Assembly: GCA_902467875.1 (NCBI GenBank)
Contig: CABQWP010000035.1
Coordinates: 1-21,411, forward strand
Length of the DNA stretch: 21,411 bases
Source: an uncultured Collinsella sp.
Lineage (GTDB): Bacteria > Actinomycetota > Coriobacteriia > Coriobacteriales > Coriobacteriaceae
Reading direction: 5' to 3'
A program made the position numbers and the translations under genes. Of this stretch, positions 1 to 6,690 are shown one piece after another (position 1 is the first letter of the stretch; each line of letters begins with the position of its first letter). Below the pieces are notes generated by a model. It searched no databases and was not told the origin of the DNA. It worked only from the letters and a program-made list of their open reading frames with translations.

Positions 1-20
1 GTCCCGCGCGCAGTTTCGCA

Positions 21-129
21 GTGAAGCGAGAATGTTTGAGCACGGGATGATATGTATGGGGCTCAGGCGAAAGCGGGATCCGTGCGCCCCTGCGAAGCGA
101 GAAAGTTTGAGCATGGAATGATATGTGTG
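21..129. repeat. Imperfect direct repeat, two 38-bp copies 71 bp apart
   Basis: Positions 21-58 and 92-129 match at 33 of 38 bases, sharing the core GAAGCGAGAA, GTTTGAGCA and ATGATATGT. They lie in the non-coding stretch 1-158 downstream of the dUTPase stop. I see no gene in this stretch. It may be an intergenic repeat family or the remnant of a local duplication; its extent to the left of the window is unknown. Confidence 0.6.
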
Positions 130-158
130 AGAGGCGGGCGGGAGGAATACGAGCGTCC

Positions 159-602
159 CTAGGCGACGCCGCTGGAGCCGAAGCCTCCGTTGCCTCGGTC
201 GGTTTCGTCTAGTTCTTGTACTTCTACGAGGTTGACCGTGGGGACTTCTTGGATGACGAGTTGGGCTATGCGGTCACCTTTATTGATTTGGATGTTGTTG
301 GAGGGATCCAGGTTGATGATGATAACCTTGAGTTCTCCTCGGTAGTGGGCGTCGATGAGGCCCGGCGTGTTGACTATAGACAGGCCCTGCTTGATGGCCA
401 AGCCGCTTCGGGGCTGCACGAAGCCGGCGTAGCCATCGGGCAAGGCGATGGCCAGCCCAGTAGACACCAGACGACGTTCGAAGGGCTTCAGGACGCAGTC
501 CTCGTTGGAGCGCAAATCCAAGCCGGCATCGGTGGGATGGGCGTATTTGGGAAGCTCGACGGTGGGGTCGAGACGATTTATGTTGACGGTAATGTTGGAC
601 AT
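159..602 (-). CDS. dut: Deoxyuridine 5'-triphosphate nucleotidohydrolase (dUTPase)
   Basis: Trimeric dUTPase that hydrolyses dUTP to dUMP and pyrophosphate, keeping uracil out of DNA and supplying dTMP synthesis. All five family motifs appear in order in 147 residues: DAGLDLRS (25-32), PRSGLAIKQG (64-73), the segment 78-91 with catalytic Asp84 and Tyr87 (IDAHYRG), KGDRIAQLV (108-116), and the glycine-rich C-terminal arm RGNGGFGSSG (136-145) that closes over the substrate. Length is normal for the family. The ATG lies 4 bp after the nrdR stop, and its AAGGTGA ribosome site overlaps that stop, so the two are translationally linked. It is probably the last gene of a LysM-nrdR-dut transcript. Function is certain by motif; operon membership is inferred from spacing. 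Confidence 0.96.
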   Translation of the reverse strand: MSNITVNINRLDPTVELPKYAHPTDAGLDLRSNEDCVLKPFERRLVSTGLAIALPDGYAGFVQPRSGLAIKQGLSIVNTPGLIDAHYRGELKVIIINLDPSNNIQINKGDRIAQLVIQEVPTVNLVEVQELDETDRGNGGFGSSGVA

Positions 603-606
603 GGAA

Positions 607-1050
607 TCACCTTAGCTTGTCGAGCTCTTGCAGAAACTCATCGACGTCTTTGAAATCGCGGTAGACCGAGGCAAAGCGGATGTACGCCACCTTGTCGATC
701 TTGGCCAAGCGTTTGAGCACCATGTCACCCAACTCATGCGACGTGACGGCCGTCAGCGTGCGAGAGCGCAGCTCGACCTCGATGTCGTCGATAATCTCAT
801 TGAGCTTCTTAGTGTCGATATCACGCTTGATGGTGGCGCGCATCAAACCGACGAGCAGCTTATTGCGATCGAACCGCTGCTTGGTTCCGTCCGACTTAAT
901 GACCTCGATTGGGTCTTCGCATCGCTCGAACGTTGTAAAGCGGTAATTACACGAGCAACATTCGCGACGGCGCTTAATGGTGTTATTTGACTCCTGCATA
1001 CGGGAATCAACGACGCGGGTATGTGCCTTGCCGCATTTGGGACAGCGCAT
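607..1050 (-). CDS. nrdR: Transcriptional repressor NrdR of ribonucleotide reductase genes
   Basis: Zinc-ribbon/ATP-cone repressor that senses ATP/dATP and shuts off ribonucleotide reductase genes. The 147-residue protein has the zinc ribbon at the N-terminus (Cys3/Cys6 and Cys31/Cys34, beginning MRCPKCGKAHTRVVDSR) and an ATP-cone from about residue 46 to 136 (EVIKSDGTKQRFDRNKL). Length and domain order are typical. The ATG has a strong AGGAGG site. Both the start codon and part of that site fall inside a 12-bp inverted repeat (see 1045-1088). The gene sits 51 bp behind the LysM gene and 4 bp before dut, joining control of dNTP supply with dUTP removal. I saw no NrdR box in its own upstream region. 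Confidence 0.97.
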   Translation of the reverse strand: MRCPKCGKAHTRVVDSRMQESNNTIKRRRECCSCNYRFTTFERCEDPIEVIKSDGTKQRFDRNKLLVGLMRATIKRDIDTKKLNEIIDDIEVELRSRTLTAVTSHELGDMVLKRLAKIDKVAYIRFASVYRDFKDVDEFLQELDKLR

Positions 1051-1088
1051 GGTACCTCCTCTTAAACGATAACAAGGGTACCATGCGC
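1045..1088 (-). promoter_or_regulatory. Perfect 12-bp inverted repeat over the nrdR start codon
   Basis: GCGCATGGTACC (1045-1056) and GGTACCATGCGC (1077-1088) are exact reverse complements separated by 20 nt. In the minus-strand RNA the right arm contains the nrdR ATG and the last two G's of its AGGAGG ribosome site, so folding would hide the start. The loop holds the rest of the site. The 5' arm begins 13 nt after the LysM stop codon. The palindrome is directly visible; a role in translational control, or as a protein operator, is inference. Confidence 0.7.
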
Positions 1089-1101
1089 AGCGTGATAATG
1101 A

Positions 1102-1551
1102 TTACGAACGAGTAGGAACCTTAAGATGCGCACCGGCGGCGAGCGAACCATGCTCCAGATGATTGACGTTACGGATCATGTCGGAAGTCTCTTGCGTGGA
1201 AAGGCCTTCGATTGGATATTCCTCGGCAAGCGACCAAAGAGAATCGCCAGGCTGAACGCGAATGGTCTCGTAGGTAACATTGGAAACGGACTCGGCATAC
1301 GCGGCGTGACGAGCGCTAAAGACCGATGTAGCGAGGACAAAGAAGAGCGTAAGCGCAACGGCAACGGCGACAATCGTCGGAACCTTCAGGGCAACGCGGG
1401 CCGGCGCGACTACAGCATGCTGATTGCGAACAGGCTTTACGGTCAAAGGCTGAAAGCCGGAGCGGCCACCCTGAACAACCGTAAAAGTGGGTTCCGCAGG
1501 CGTCTCGAGCTTAAGGGCGAGGTTTCCCTGGATCATATTCGTTGCGTTCAT
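1102..1551 (-). CDS. LysM-domain single-pass membrane protein, probable SOS-induced division inhibitor (YneA-like)
   Basis: The 149-residue protein has a cytoplasmic N-terminus, one membrane segment (about 57-79, VPTIVAVAVALTLFFVLATS) and an external LysM domain (about 94-146, with IRVQPGDSLWSLAEEY and a closing LKVPTR). This is the layout of YneA/DivS-type cell division suppressors, which are encoded next to and divergently from lexA in many Gram-positive bacteria and block septation during the SOS response. Sequence identity with YneA is not claimed; the call rests on architecture, position and the SOS boxes in its promoter. Two adjacent ATGs exist (1554 and 1551); the second is better spaced (6 nt) from AGGAG. 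It could instead be a general peptidoglycan-binding protein. Confidence 0.85.
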   Translation of the reverse strand: MNATNMIQGNLALKLETPAEPTFTVVQGGRSGFQPLTVKPVRNQHAVVAPARVALKVPTIVAVAVALTLFFVLATSVFSARHAAYAESVSNVTYETIRVQPGDSLWSLAEEYPIEGLSTQETSDMIRNVNHLEHGSLAAGAHLKVPTRS

Positions 1552-1621
1552 CATGTTCTCCTCTCGCGTGTTTTGCTGAGAACAGTTTTATCAAGCCGCG
1601 CGGACAAAAATGTCTAGCGCG

Positions 1622-1635
1622 AGAACGAATGTTCG
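1622..1635. promoter_or_regulatory. LexA (SOS) box 1
   Basis: AGAACGAATGTTCG contains GAAC-N4-GTTC, the core of the Gram-positive LexA site CGAACRNRYGTTYC. It lies just downstream of the LysM gene's -10 element, where bound LexA would block initiation or escape. Confidence 0.75.
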
Positions 1636-1641
1636 GTTATT

Positions 1642-1669
1642 ATTATCTTCGAACAGTTGTTCCTGTCAA
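1642..1669 (-). promoter_or_regulatory. Promoter of the LysM(-nrdR-dut) transcript
   Basis: On the minus strand, TTGACA (1669-1664) and GATAAT (1647-1642) are separated by 16 bp. The -35 is perfect and the -10 matches at 5 of 6. The spacer is almost wholly filled by SOS box 2, implying direct LexA repression. The leader would be about 80 nt. Confidence 0.75.
1650..1663. promoter_or_regulatory. LexA (SOS) box 2
   Basis: CGAACAGTTGTTCC differs from the CGAACRNRYGTTYC consensus at one position. It sits within the spacer of the LysM-gene promoter and 52 bp before the lexA start, so it can serve both divergent genes. Confidence 0.85.
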
Positions 1670-1677
1670 GCAAAATT

Positions 1678-1691
1678 CGAACATTTGTTTG
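1678..1691. promoter_or_regulatory. LexA (SOS) box 3
   Basis: CGAACATTTGTTTG is a CGAAC-N4-GTTTG site 23 bp before the lexA start and 28 bp from box 2 (start to start). It is the weakest of the three and the best placed to autoregulate lexA. I could not identify convincing -35/-10 elements for lexA itself. Confidence 0.65.
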
Positions 1692-1714
1692 ACATTGGTA
1701 GAGAGGATGCCCTG

Positions 1715-2359
1715 ATGGCTCGCAAAATTACCAAGCGTCAGCAGCAAATTTACGACTTCATCAAGGAATATCAGCAGGAGAAGGGTTATCCGCCCAGCGT
1801 GCGCGAGATGGCTTCTGCCGTGGGCCTTTCCTCCCCCAGCACCGTGCATGCCCATCTATCTGCCCTGGAGGCGCGCGGGCTACTCAAGCGCGATGCCACC
1901 AAACCGCGCGCCCTGGAACTCTTTAACGAGGACGGTTCCTCTGTCTCAATTTCTAAATCTGACGAGCCCACCGCACCTCGCGGGACGGTCTCGCTACCGC
2001 TCGTTGGTCGAGTCGCGGCTGGGATCCCCATTCTGGCCGAACAGAATATCGAAGACACTTTTACTATCCCGACCGAAATCGCCACTGATCAGGGTTCCTT
2101 TATCCTTGAGGTGCATGGGAGCTCAATGATCAATGTCGGCATCTTCAATGGCGATTACATCATCGTCCGTGAACAAAAGAGTGCCATGAACGGCGAAATT
2201 GTCGTGGCCATGATTGATGGTTCAGCGACCGTCAAGACGTTCTACAAGGAGCAGGGACGCGTACGCCTGCAGCCTGAGAATGACACCATGGAGCCTATCT
2301 ATGCAACAAATCCCGTTATCCTGGGCAAAGTCGTCGGCTTGATGCGCCGGTTCTCGTAA
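1715..2359 (+). CDS. lexA: SOS response repressor and self-cleaving protease LexA
   Basis: Master SOS repressor: it binds SOS boxes and cleaves itself when RecA filaments form on damaged DNA. The 214-residue protein has the N-terminal winged-helix domain (2-65, with PPSVREMASAVGLSSPSTVH), the Ala-Gly cleavage site in VGRVAAGIP (Ala102-Gly103), the nucleophile Ser137 in HGSSMIN, and the general base Lys174 in ATVKTFY. The usual G-D-S-M segment reads G-S-S-M here, a small departure. The start at 1715 was chosen over an in-frame ATG at 1610 because it gives the normal LexA N-terminus, has a GAGAGGA site, and leaves the three SOS boxes upstream. Its TAA overlaps the ATG of the next gene. It probably controls itself, the divergent LysM gene and recA. 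Confidence 0.97.
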   Translation: MARKITKRQQQIYDFIKEYQQEKGYPPSVREMASAVGLSSPSTVHAHLSALEARGLLKRDATKPRALELFNEDGSSVSISKSDEPTAPRGTVSLPLVGRVAAGIPILAEQNIEDTFTIPTEIATDQGSFILEVHGSSMINVGIFNGDYIIVREQKSAMNGEIVVAMIDGSATVKTFYKEQGRVRLQPENDTMEPIYATNPVILGKVVGLMRRFS

Positions 2360-3063
2360 TGCAAAAACGCATCACCATCTTTGATACCGTCCGCGGGTTT
2401 ACGATGATTTCAATGGCAGGTTTTCACGCTTGCTACGATCTCGCCTACCTGTACGGCTGGGATATGCCCTGGTTTACTCAGACCGTCTTTCAAGACATCT
2501 GGCGCGCCAGAATCAGCTGGATATTTTTATTTATCGCGGGTTGGATGTGCACCCTTTCGCGCAACAATATCAAACGTGCCGCCAAATACGCCTTAGCAGC
2601 ACTCGTCGTCTGGTTGGCAACAACACTTGTCTCAGTTGACGATTCTGTTAATTTTGGCATCATCTACTGCATGGCCGCATGTACCGGCATTGTGGCGTTG
2701 ACCGATCCCGTCCTTAAGAAGATGTCGGCGAGATGGGGCATGCCCCTATGCCTTTTGTTGTTCGCCCTCACCTGGAGCATCCCCAAAACGATCTACCCTG
2801 TCCCCTACCTGGCGTGGCTGGGATTTCCGAGCCCTGGGTTTGTCTCAGGTGATTTCTACCCCATCATCCCGTTTTTCTTTATGTATCTTGTAGGATACTT
2901 CGCCGCACATATAGCGCAGGGAATCGATAAGACCGCCCCTAACTGGGCCTATGCCAATCCCGTCCCGGCGCTCGCCAGCCTTGGACGCCATGCACTCCCC
3001 TTTTATCTGCTGCATCAGCCCATCATTCTGGGCATTTTAGAGCTCGTCTACTCGGTGCGATAA
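2359..3063 (+). CDS. HGSNAT-like (DUF1624) integral membrane protein
   Basis: A 234-residue polytopic membrane protein with about six hydrophobic segments. The N-terminal region has the family hallmark: Asp9, Arg12-Gly13 and a His in the first helix (FHACYDL), with a second His near the C-terminus (FYLLHQPII). These fit the catalytic domain of heparan-alpha-glucosaminide N-acetyltransferase (PF07786) in its short bacterial DUF1624 form, thought to move acyl groups across the membrane. The bacterial substrate is not known. The ATG overlaps the lexA TAA (TAATG), so translation should be coupled and expression should follow lexA. Its last 16 bp overlap the 3' end of hflX on the other strand. The family is reasonably clear; the function is open. 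Confidence 0.85.
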   Translation: MQKRITIFDTVRGFTMISMAGFHACYDLAYLYGWDMPWFTQTVFQDIWRARISWIFLFIAGWMCTLSRNNIKRAAKYALAALVVWLATTLVSVDDSVNFGIIYCMAACTGIVALTDPVLKKMSARWGMPLCLLLFALTWSIPKTIYPVPYLAWLGFPSPGFVSGDFYPIIPFFFMYLVGYFAAHIAQGIDKTAPNWAYANPVPALASLGRHALPFYLLHQPIILGILELVYSVR

Positions 3064-4337
3064 CGCTCGAGCCGCGGCGTGATACGGGCCGGCAGCTTCG
3101 CCACAATACGAACGCCGTCCTCAAGATATTCCTCGTGCAAAAGGGTTCCCTGCTCATGCACCAGCGTGATGAGGGCGCCCTCGCGATACGGGATATCAGC
3201 AGAGAGCAACACATCGGTAGCAGCCGCCTCACGAGCAATACGGTCGACGAGATCGTCGAGTCCCTCGCCCGTCTGGGCCGAGAACAGAACAGCCTCGGGA
3301 TAGCGACGACGGAAACTCAATCGATCAACGCTATCGAGAAGATCGATTTTATTGAACACCGTAAGCGTCAAACGCTCGCCGGCACCGATCTCGTCAAGAA
3401 CGCGATCGACTGCCTCGAGCTGGCGCTCATAGTCCTCGTCAGAGGCATCCACAACTTTAAGGATCAGATCGGCACCAAGAACCTCAGAAAGCGTGGACTT
3501 AAAGGCATCAACGAGACCATGCGGTAGCTTTTGAATAAAGCCAACGGTATCGGTAATCGTCATGCCACGACCGCCGGGCAGGCGATACGAACGCGTCGTC
3601 GGGTCGAGCGTAGCAAACAGCTTGTCCTGCGAAAGTACCGTAGAGCCGGTCAGACGATTGAGCAACGTCGATTTACCGGCATTGGTATAACCGGCTAACG
3701 CTACGCGAAACGCCGGTGACTCAATGCGACTCTTGGACTGGACATCGCGACGCTGTTCAACCTGCTTGAGCTCACGACGAAGCGCAGCAATCTTATTACG
3801 AATGAGGCGACGGTCGACCTCGAGCTGACTTTCACCCTGACCAAAGCGTGAGCCGATGCCGCCGCGCGTCTGCTCCTTGGCGAGGTGGCTCCACATGCCA
3901 CGCAGACGAGGCAGCAGATACTGTAACTGTGCCAACTGTACCTGCAGACGTCCCTCACGCGTCTGAGCATGCAGCCCAAAGATATCCAAAATCAACGCCG
4001 TGCGGTCAATAATCTTGACCGGTTCACCCACGGCTTTCTCCAAATAGGATTGCTGCGAGGGCGTCAGGTCGTCGTCAAAAATAACGACATCGGCATCCAT
4101 GCGATGCACCAGGCCGCACAGCTCTTCAACCTTACCGGAACCGATAAACGATTTAGGATACGGCTTTACCAAACGCTGAGACAAGCGCGCCACGCACCGG
4201 GCACCAGCCGTATGGGCAAGGCACTCCAGCTCGTCAAGCGAGCGATCGAGCGGCCATGCATTGTCGCGCCATTCAACACCAACTAATATGGCACGCTCGG
4301 GCTCGGGTGCCGTGGGAACAAGGGGGAAACGGGCCAT
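3048..4337 (-). CDS. hflX: GTPase HflX
   Basis: Ribosome-binding GTPase that splits stalled or stress-inactivated 70S ribosomes. The 429-residue protein shows the HflX N-terminal domain (about 15-145, with KSFIGSGKVEEL and the VVIFDDDLTPSQQ stretch), a coiled-coil linker (about 165-205, following GGIGSRFGQGE), and the G domain: P-loop GYTNAGKST (216-224), DTVGF (263-267) and NKID (329-332). Length is typical. The start overlaps the miaA stop (TAATG on the minus strand), so it is translated with miaA, recalling the miaA-hfq-hflX order of enterobacteria. It ends the rny-to-hflX gene run and overlaps the DUF1624 gene tail to tail by 16 bp, leaving no room for a separate terminator. Confidence 0.97.
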   Translation of the reverse strand: MARFPLVPTAPEPERAILVGVEWRDNAWPLDRSLDELECLAHTAGARCVARLSQRLVKPYPKSFIGSGKVEELCGLVHRMDADVVIFDDDLTPSQQSYLEKAVGEPVKIIDRTALILDIFGLHAQTREGRLQVQLAQLQYLLPRLRGMWSHLAKEQTRGGIGSRFGQGESQLEVDRRLIRNKIAALRRELKQVEQRRDVQSKSRIESPAFRVALAGYTNAGKSTLLNRLTGSTVLSQDKLFATLDPTTRSYRLPGGRGMTITDTVGFIQKLPHGLVDAFKSTLSEVLGADLILKVVDASDEDYERQLEAVDRVLDEIGAGERLTLTVFNKIDLLDSVDRLSFRRRYPEAVLFSAQTGEGLDDLVDRIAREAAATDVLLSADIPYREGALITLVHEQGTLLHEEYLEDGVRIVAKLPARITPRLERYRTE

Positions 4338-5275
4338 TAGGCAGCCTCAATACGATGCAGGATGTCCTCAACGACCTCATCGATCGTACATTCATCCATA
4401 TCAAACCACACGATACGGTCATCACGCTTAAACCACGAAAGCTGACGTTTGGCATAGCGACGCGAACGCATCTTGATGAGTTCGCGAGCCTCATCCATGC
4501 TCATCACGCCATTGAAAGCATCGATGATCTCTTTATAGCCAATTGCCTGCATCGACGTCAGGGCATCTCCCAACCCCTGGTCCATAAGACCGCGAACCTC
4601 ATCAACAAGACCCTGTTCAAACATCAGATCGACGCGCAGGTTAATGCGCTCGTAGAGCACCTCGCGATTACGCGTCAGACCAAACCATAGAGCATGATAA
4701 TGCTCGCGCGGAACACTAAACTGACTTTTTTGCTGTGCATAGGAGATACCATCATCATGCATCTCGAGCGCACGAATCACACGGCGCACGTTATGGGGAT
4801 GAATAACAGCAGCAGATTCTGGGTCGCGCTCGGCAAGCAGGGCATGCAGTTCTTCCTCGCCAATACGCTCGGCAAGCTCCTGATAGCCCGCACGGCGATC
4901 GTCCTCAAGTTCACCCGAGGGAAAGTCCATCTCATCGAGGGCGGCCTTGAGATACAGCCCCGTACCCCCGCAAAACACCGGTAGGCGGCCCTCGCCAAGC
5001 AAGCGCTCAACATGCGCGCGAGCGTCAGCCTGATAAAGCGCAGCAGAATATGCCACACCCGGCTCTACAATGTCGACGAGACGCAGCGGCGCCGCACACT
5101 CATCGGGCGCCATCTTTGCGGTACCAATGTCCATGCCGCGATAGATTTGCATCGCATCGCACGACAGCACTTCGGACGAAAGACGAGCGGCCAAACGGTC
5201 GGCAACATCACTCTTGCCAACCGCCGTCGGACCGACGATCGCAACGGCGGAAAGACCTGCCCCGGGAGAAACCAT
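4337..5275 (-). CDS. miaA: tRNA dimethylallyltransferase MiaA
   Basis: Transfers the dimethylallyl group from DMAPP to N6 of A37 in tRNAs reading UNN codons, making i6A37. The 312-residue protein has the P-loop GPTAVGKS (15-22), the SCDAMQIYRGMDIGTAK segment with catalytic Asp40, the CGGTGLYLKA motif, and a C-terminal basic region ending in KRQLSWFKRDDRIVWFD. Length is standard. It overlaps the miaB stop at its start and the hflX ATG at its end, each by one base, so the three genes form a tightly coupled unit. Its product is the substrate of the upstream-encoded MiaB, so two consecutive steps of ms2i6A37 synthesis are encoded side by side. Confidence 0.97.
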   Translation of the reverse strand: MVSPGAGLSAVAIVGPTAVGKSDVADRLAARLSSEVLSCDAMQIYRGMDIGTAKMAPDECAAPLRLVDIVEPGVAYSAALYQADARAHVERLLGEGRLPVFCGGTGLYLKAALDEMDFPSGELEDDRRAGYQELAERIGEEELHALLAERDPESAAVIHPHNVRRVIRALEMHDDGISYAQQKSQFSVPREHYHALWFGLTRNREVLYERINLRVDLMFEQGLVDEVRGLMDQGLGDALTSMQAIGYKEIIDAFNGVMSMDEARELIKMRSRRYAKRQLSWFKRDDRIVWFDMDECTIDEVVEDILHRIEAA

Positions 5276-6645
5276 TAGCGCGGCTCGCCCACAACGGAGC
5301 CAGACAAATACCAGGTCTTGGCAACGTCAACGTCAACATCAACGATCTTGCCAACAAGCTGATCGATGCTGTAGCCCTCAGGGATGGGCGCATGAACGGT
5401 CTGATTCTTGGGACTCTTGCCCAGCAGGACCGCGTCGTTCTTTTTACTCGCTCCCTCAATGAGCGCCGGCACCACAGTATGGAGCTCACCCTGGTTATAC
5501 TCGTGTGCCGTGGTCTCGATAACCTTAACCAGGCGGTTGAAACGCTCAAGAATAACCTCATGCGGCGTAGGATCGTCAATCTCTGCGGCCGGGGTACCGG
5601 CGCGCTTGGAATAGATGAAGGTATAGGCCTGAGCATAGCGAACCGTCTCGGCAAGCGAGAGCGTCTGCTCAAAGTCTTCTTCAGTCTCGCCCGGGAAGCC
5701 GACGATAATGTCGGTCGAGAGCGCGATATCGGGCATACGGTTACGAATGCGATCGACCAGGCGCAAATAGTCCTCGCGTGTATAACGGCGATTCATCTCT
5801 TTGAGGATCCGCGTCGAACCTGACTGGACGGCCAAGTGCAGCTGCGGCATAACGGCAGGCGTCTCGGCCATGGCGTCAATGGTCTCGGGCAACAGGTCCT
5901 TGGGATGCGAAGACGTAAAGAAGATGCGCTCCACACCCGTATCGCCCACGGCACGCAGCAGATCGGCAAAACGTGGCTTGCCAAACAGATCGCGACCATA
6001 TGAGTTAACGTTTTGGCCTAGCAGCGTAATCTCACGCACGCCCTGGCGCACCAAACCAGTCACCTCGTCGACAATCTCCTCGAAGGGGCGGCTCTTTTCG
6101 CGACCGCGCACGTACGGCACGATGCAATAGGTGCAGAAATTATTGCAGCCCGTCATGATGGGCACCCAGGCGTGATACTGGGTCTCGCGATGCCACGGCA
6201 TGCTCATGGCATCCGTATCCTCATGCTCATTGGTGCGGATATGACGCTTGCCGTCAAGGAACGCCTCGGCAATGAGCTCGGCCACATGTGCAATGGAATG
6301 CGTGCCAAAGATAACATTGACGTTATCGACGTTGGTGAGCAGGCCCTCGCCATCGCGCTGCGCGATGCAACCACCAACGGCAACCACGCGCTTGCCCGAA
6401 GGCGAAGGCGGCAGGCTTTTGCAGGAATTGCACTGACCGTACAGGCGAGTATCGGCGGCCTCGCGCACGCAGCATGTCATGAAGAGAACGATATCGGCAT
6501 GCGCGGGATCGAGCGCCATGAGGCAGCCATACGAATCAAGCAGACCGCTCACACGCTCGGAGTCGTGCTGATTCATCTGGCAGCCAAAGGTGCGGATAAA
6601 GTAGGTTTTACCGGCAAGAATATCGCGTACGGAACGCTGGTCCAT
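5275..6645 (-). CDS. miaB: tRNA-2-methylthio-N6-dimethylallyladenosine synthase MiaB
   Basis: Radical-SAM methylthiotransferase converting i6A37 to ms2i6A37 in tRNA with two [4Fe-4S] clusters. Numbered from the ATG at 6645 (456 residues), the N-terminal UPF0004 domain carries Cys22 (TFGCQMNQHDSE), Cys58 and Cys93. The radical-SAM triad is Cys167, Cys171 and Cys174 in CNNFCTYCIVPYVRGREKSR. A TRAM domain forms the last 60-70 residues. ATGs at 6651 and further upstream are possible; 6645 is preferred because AGGA lies 9 nt away, against 3 nt for 6651. It precedes miaA with a one-base overlap. It is distinguished from the RimO paralogue in this window by its FGCQMN motif and longer radical-SAM spacing. 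Confidence 0.97.
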   Translation of the reverse strand: MDQRSVRDILAGKTYFIRTFGCQMNQHDSERVSGLLDSYGCLMALDPAHADIVLFMTCCVREAADTRLYGQCNSCKSLPPSPSGKRVVAVGGCIAQRDGEGLLTNVDNVNVIFGTHSIAHVAELIAEAFLDGKRHIRTNEHEDTDAMSMPWHRETQYHAWVPIMTGCNNFCTYCIVPYVRGREKSRPFEEIVDEVTGLVRQGVREITLLGQNVNSYGRDLFGKPRFADLLRAVGDTGVERIFFTSSHPKDLLPETIDAMAETPAVMPQLHLAVQSGSTRILKEMNRRYTREDYLRLVDRIRNRMPDIALSTDIIVGFPGETEEDFEQTLSLAETVRYAQAYTFIYSKRAGTPAAEIDDPTPHEVILERFNRLVKVIETTAHEYNQGELHTVVPALIEGASKKNDAVLLGKSPKNQTVHAPIPEGYSIDQLVGKIVDVDVDVAKTWYLSGSVVGEPR

Positions 6646-6690
6646 GTGCATAAGTCCTAACGATGGGGAGCGAAACAAGGCAAGCAGAAG

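Noticed and set aside
1689..1694. Perfect TTGACA on the + strand just before lexA
   Set aside because: A matching -10 would fall on the lexA start codon at 1712-1717, which reads CTGATG, so this cannot be the lexA promoter. It overlaps the edge of SOS box 3.
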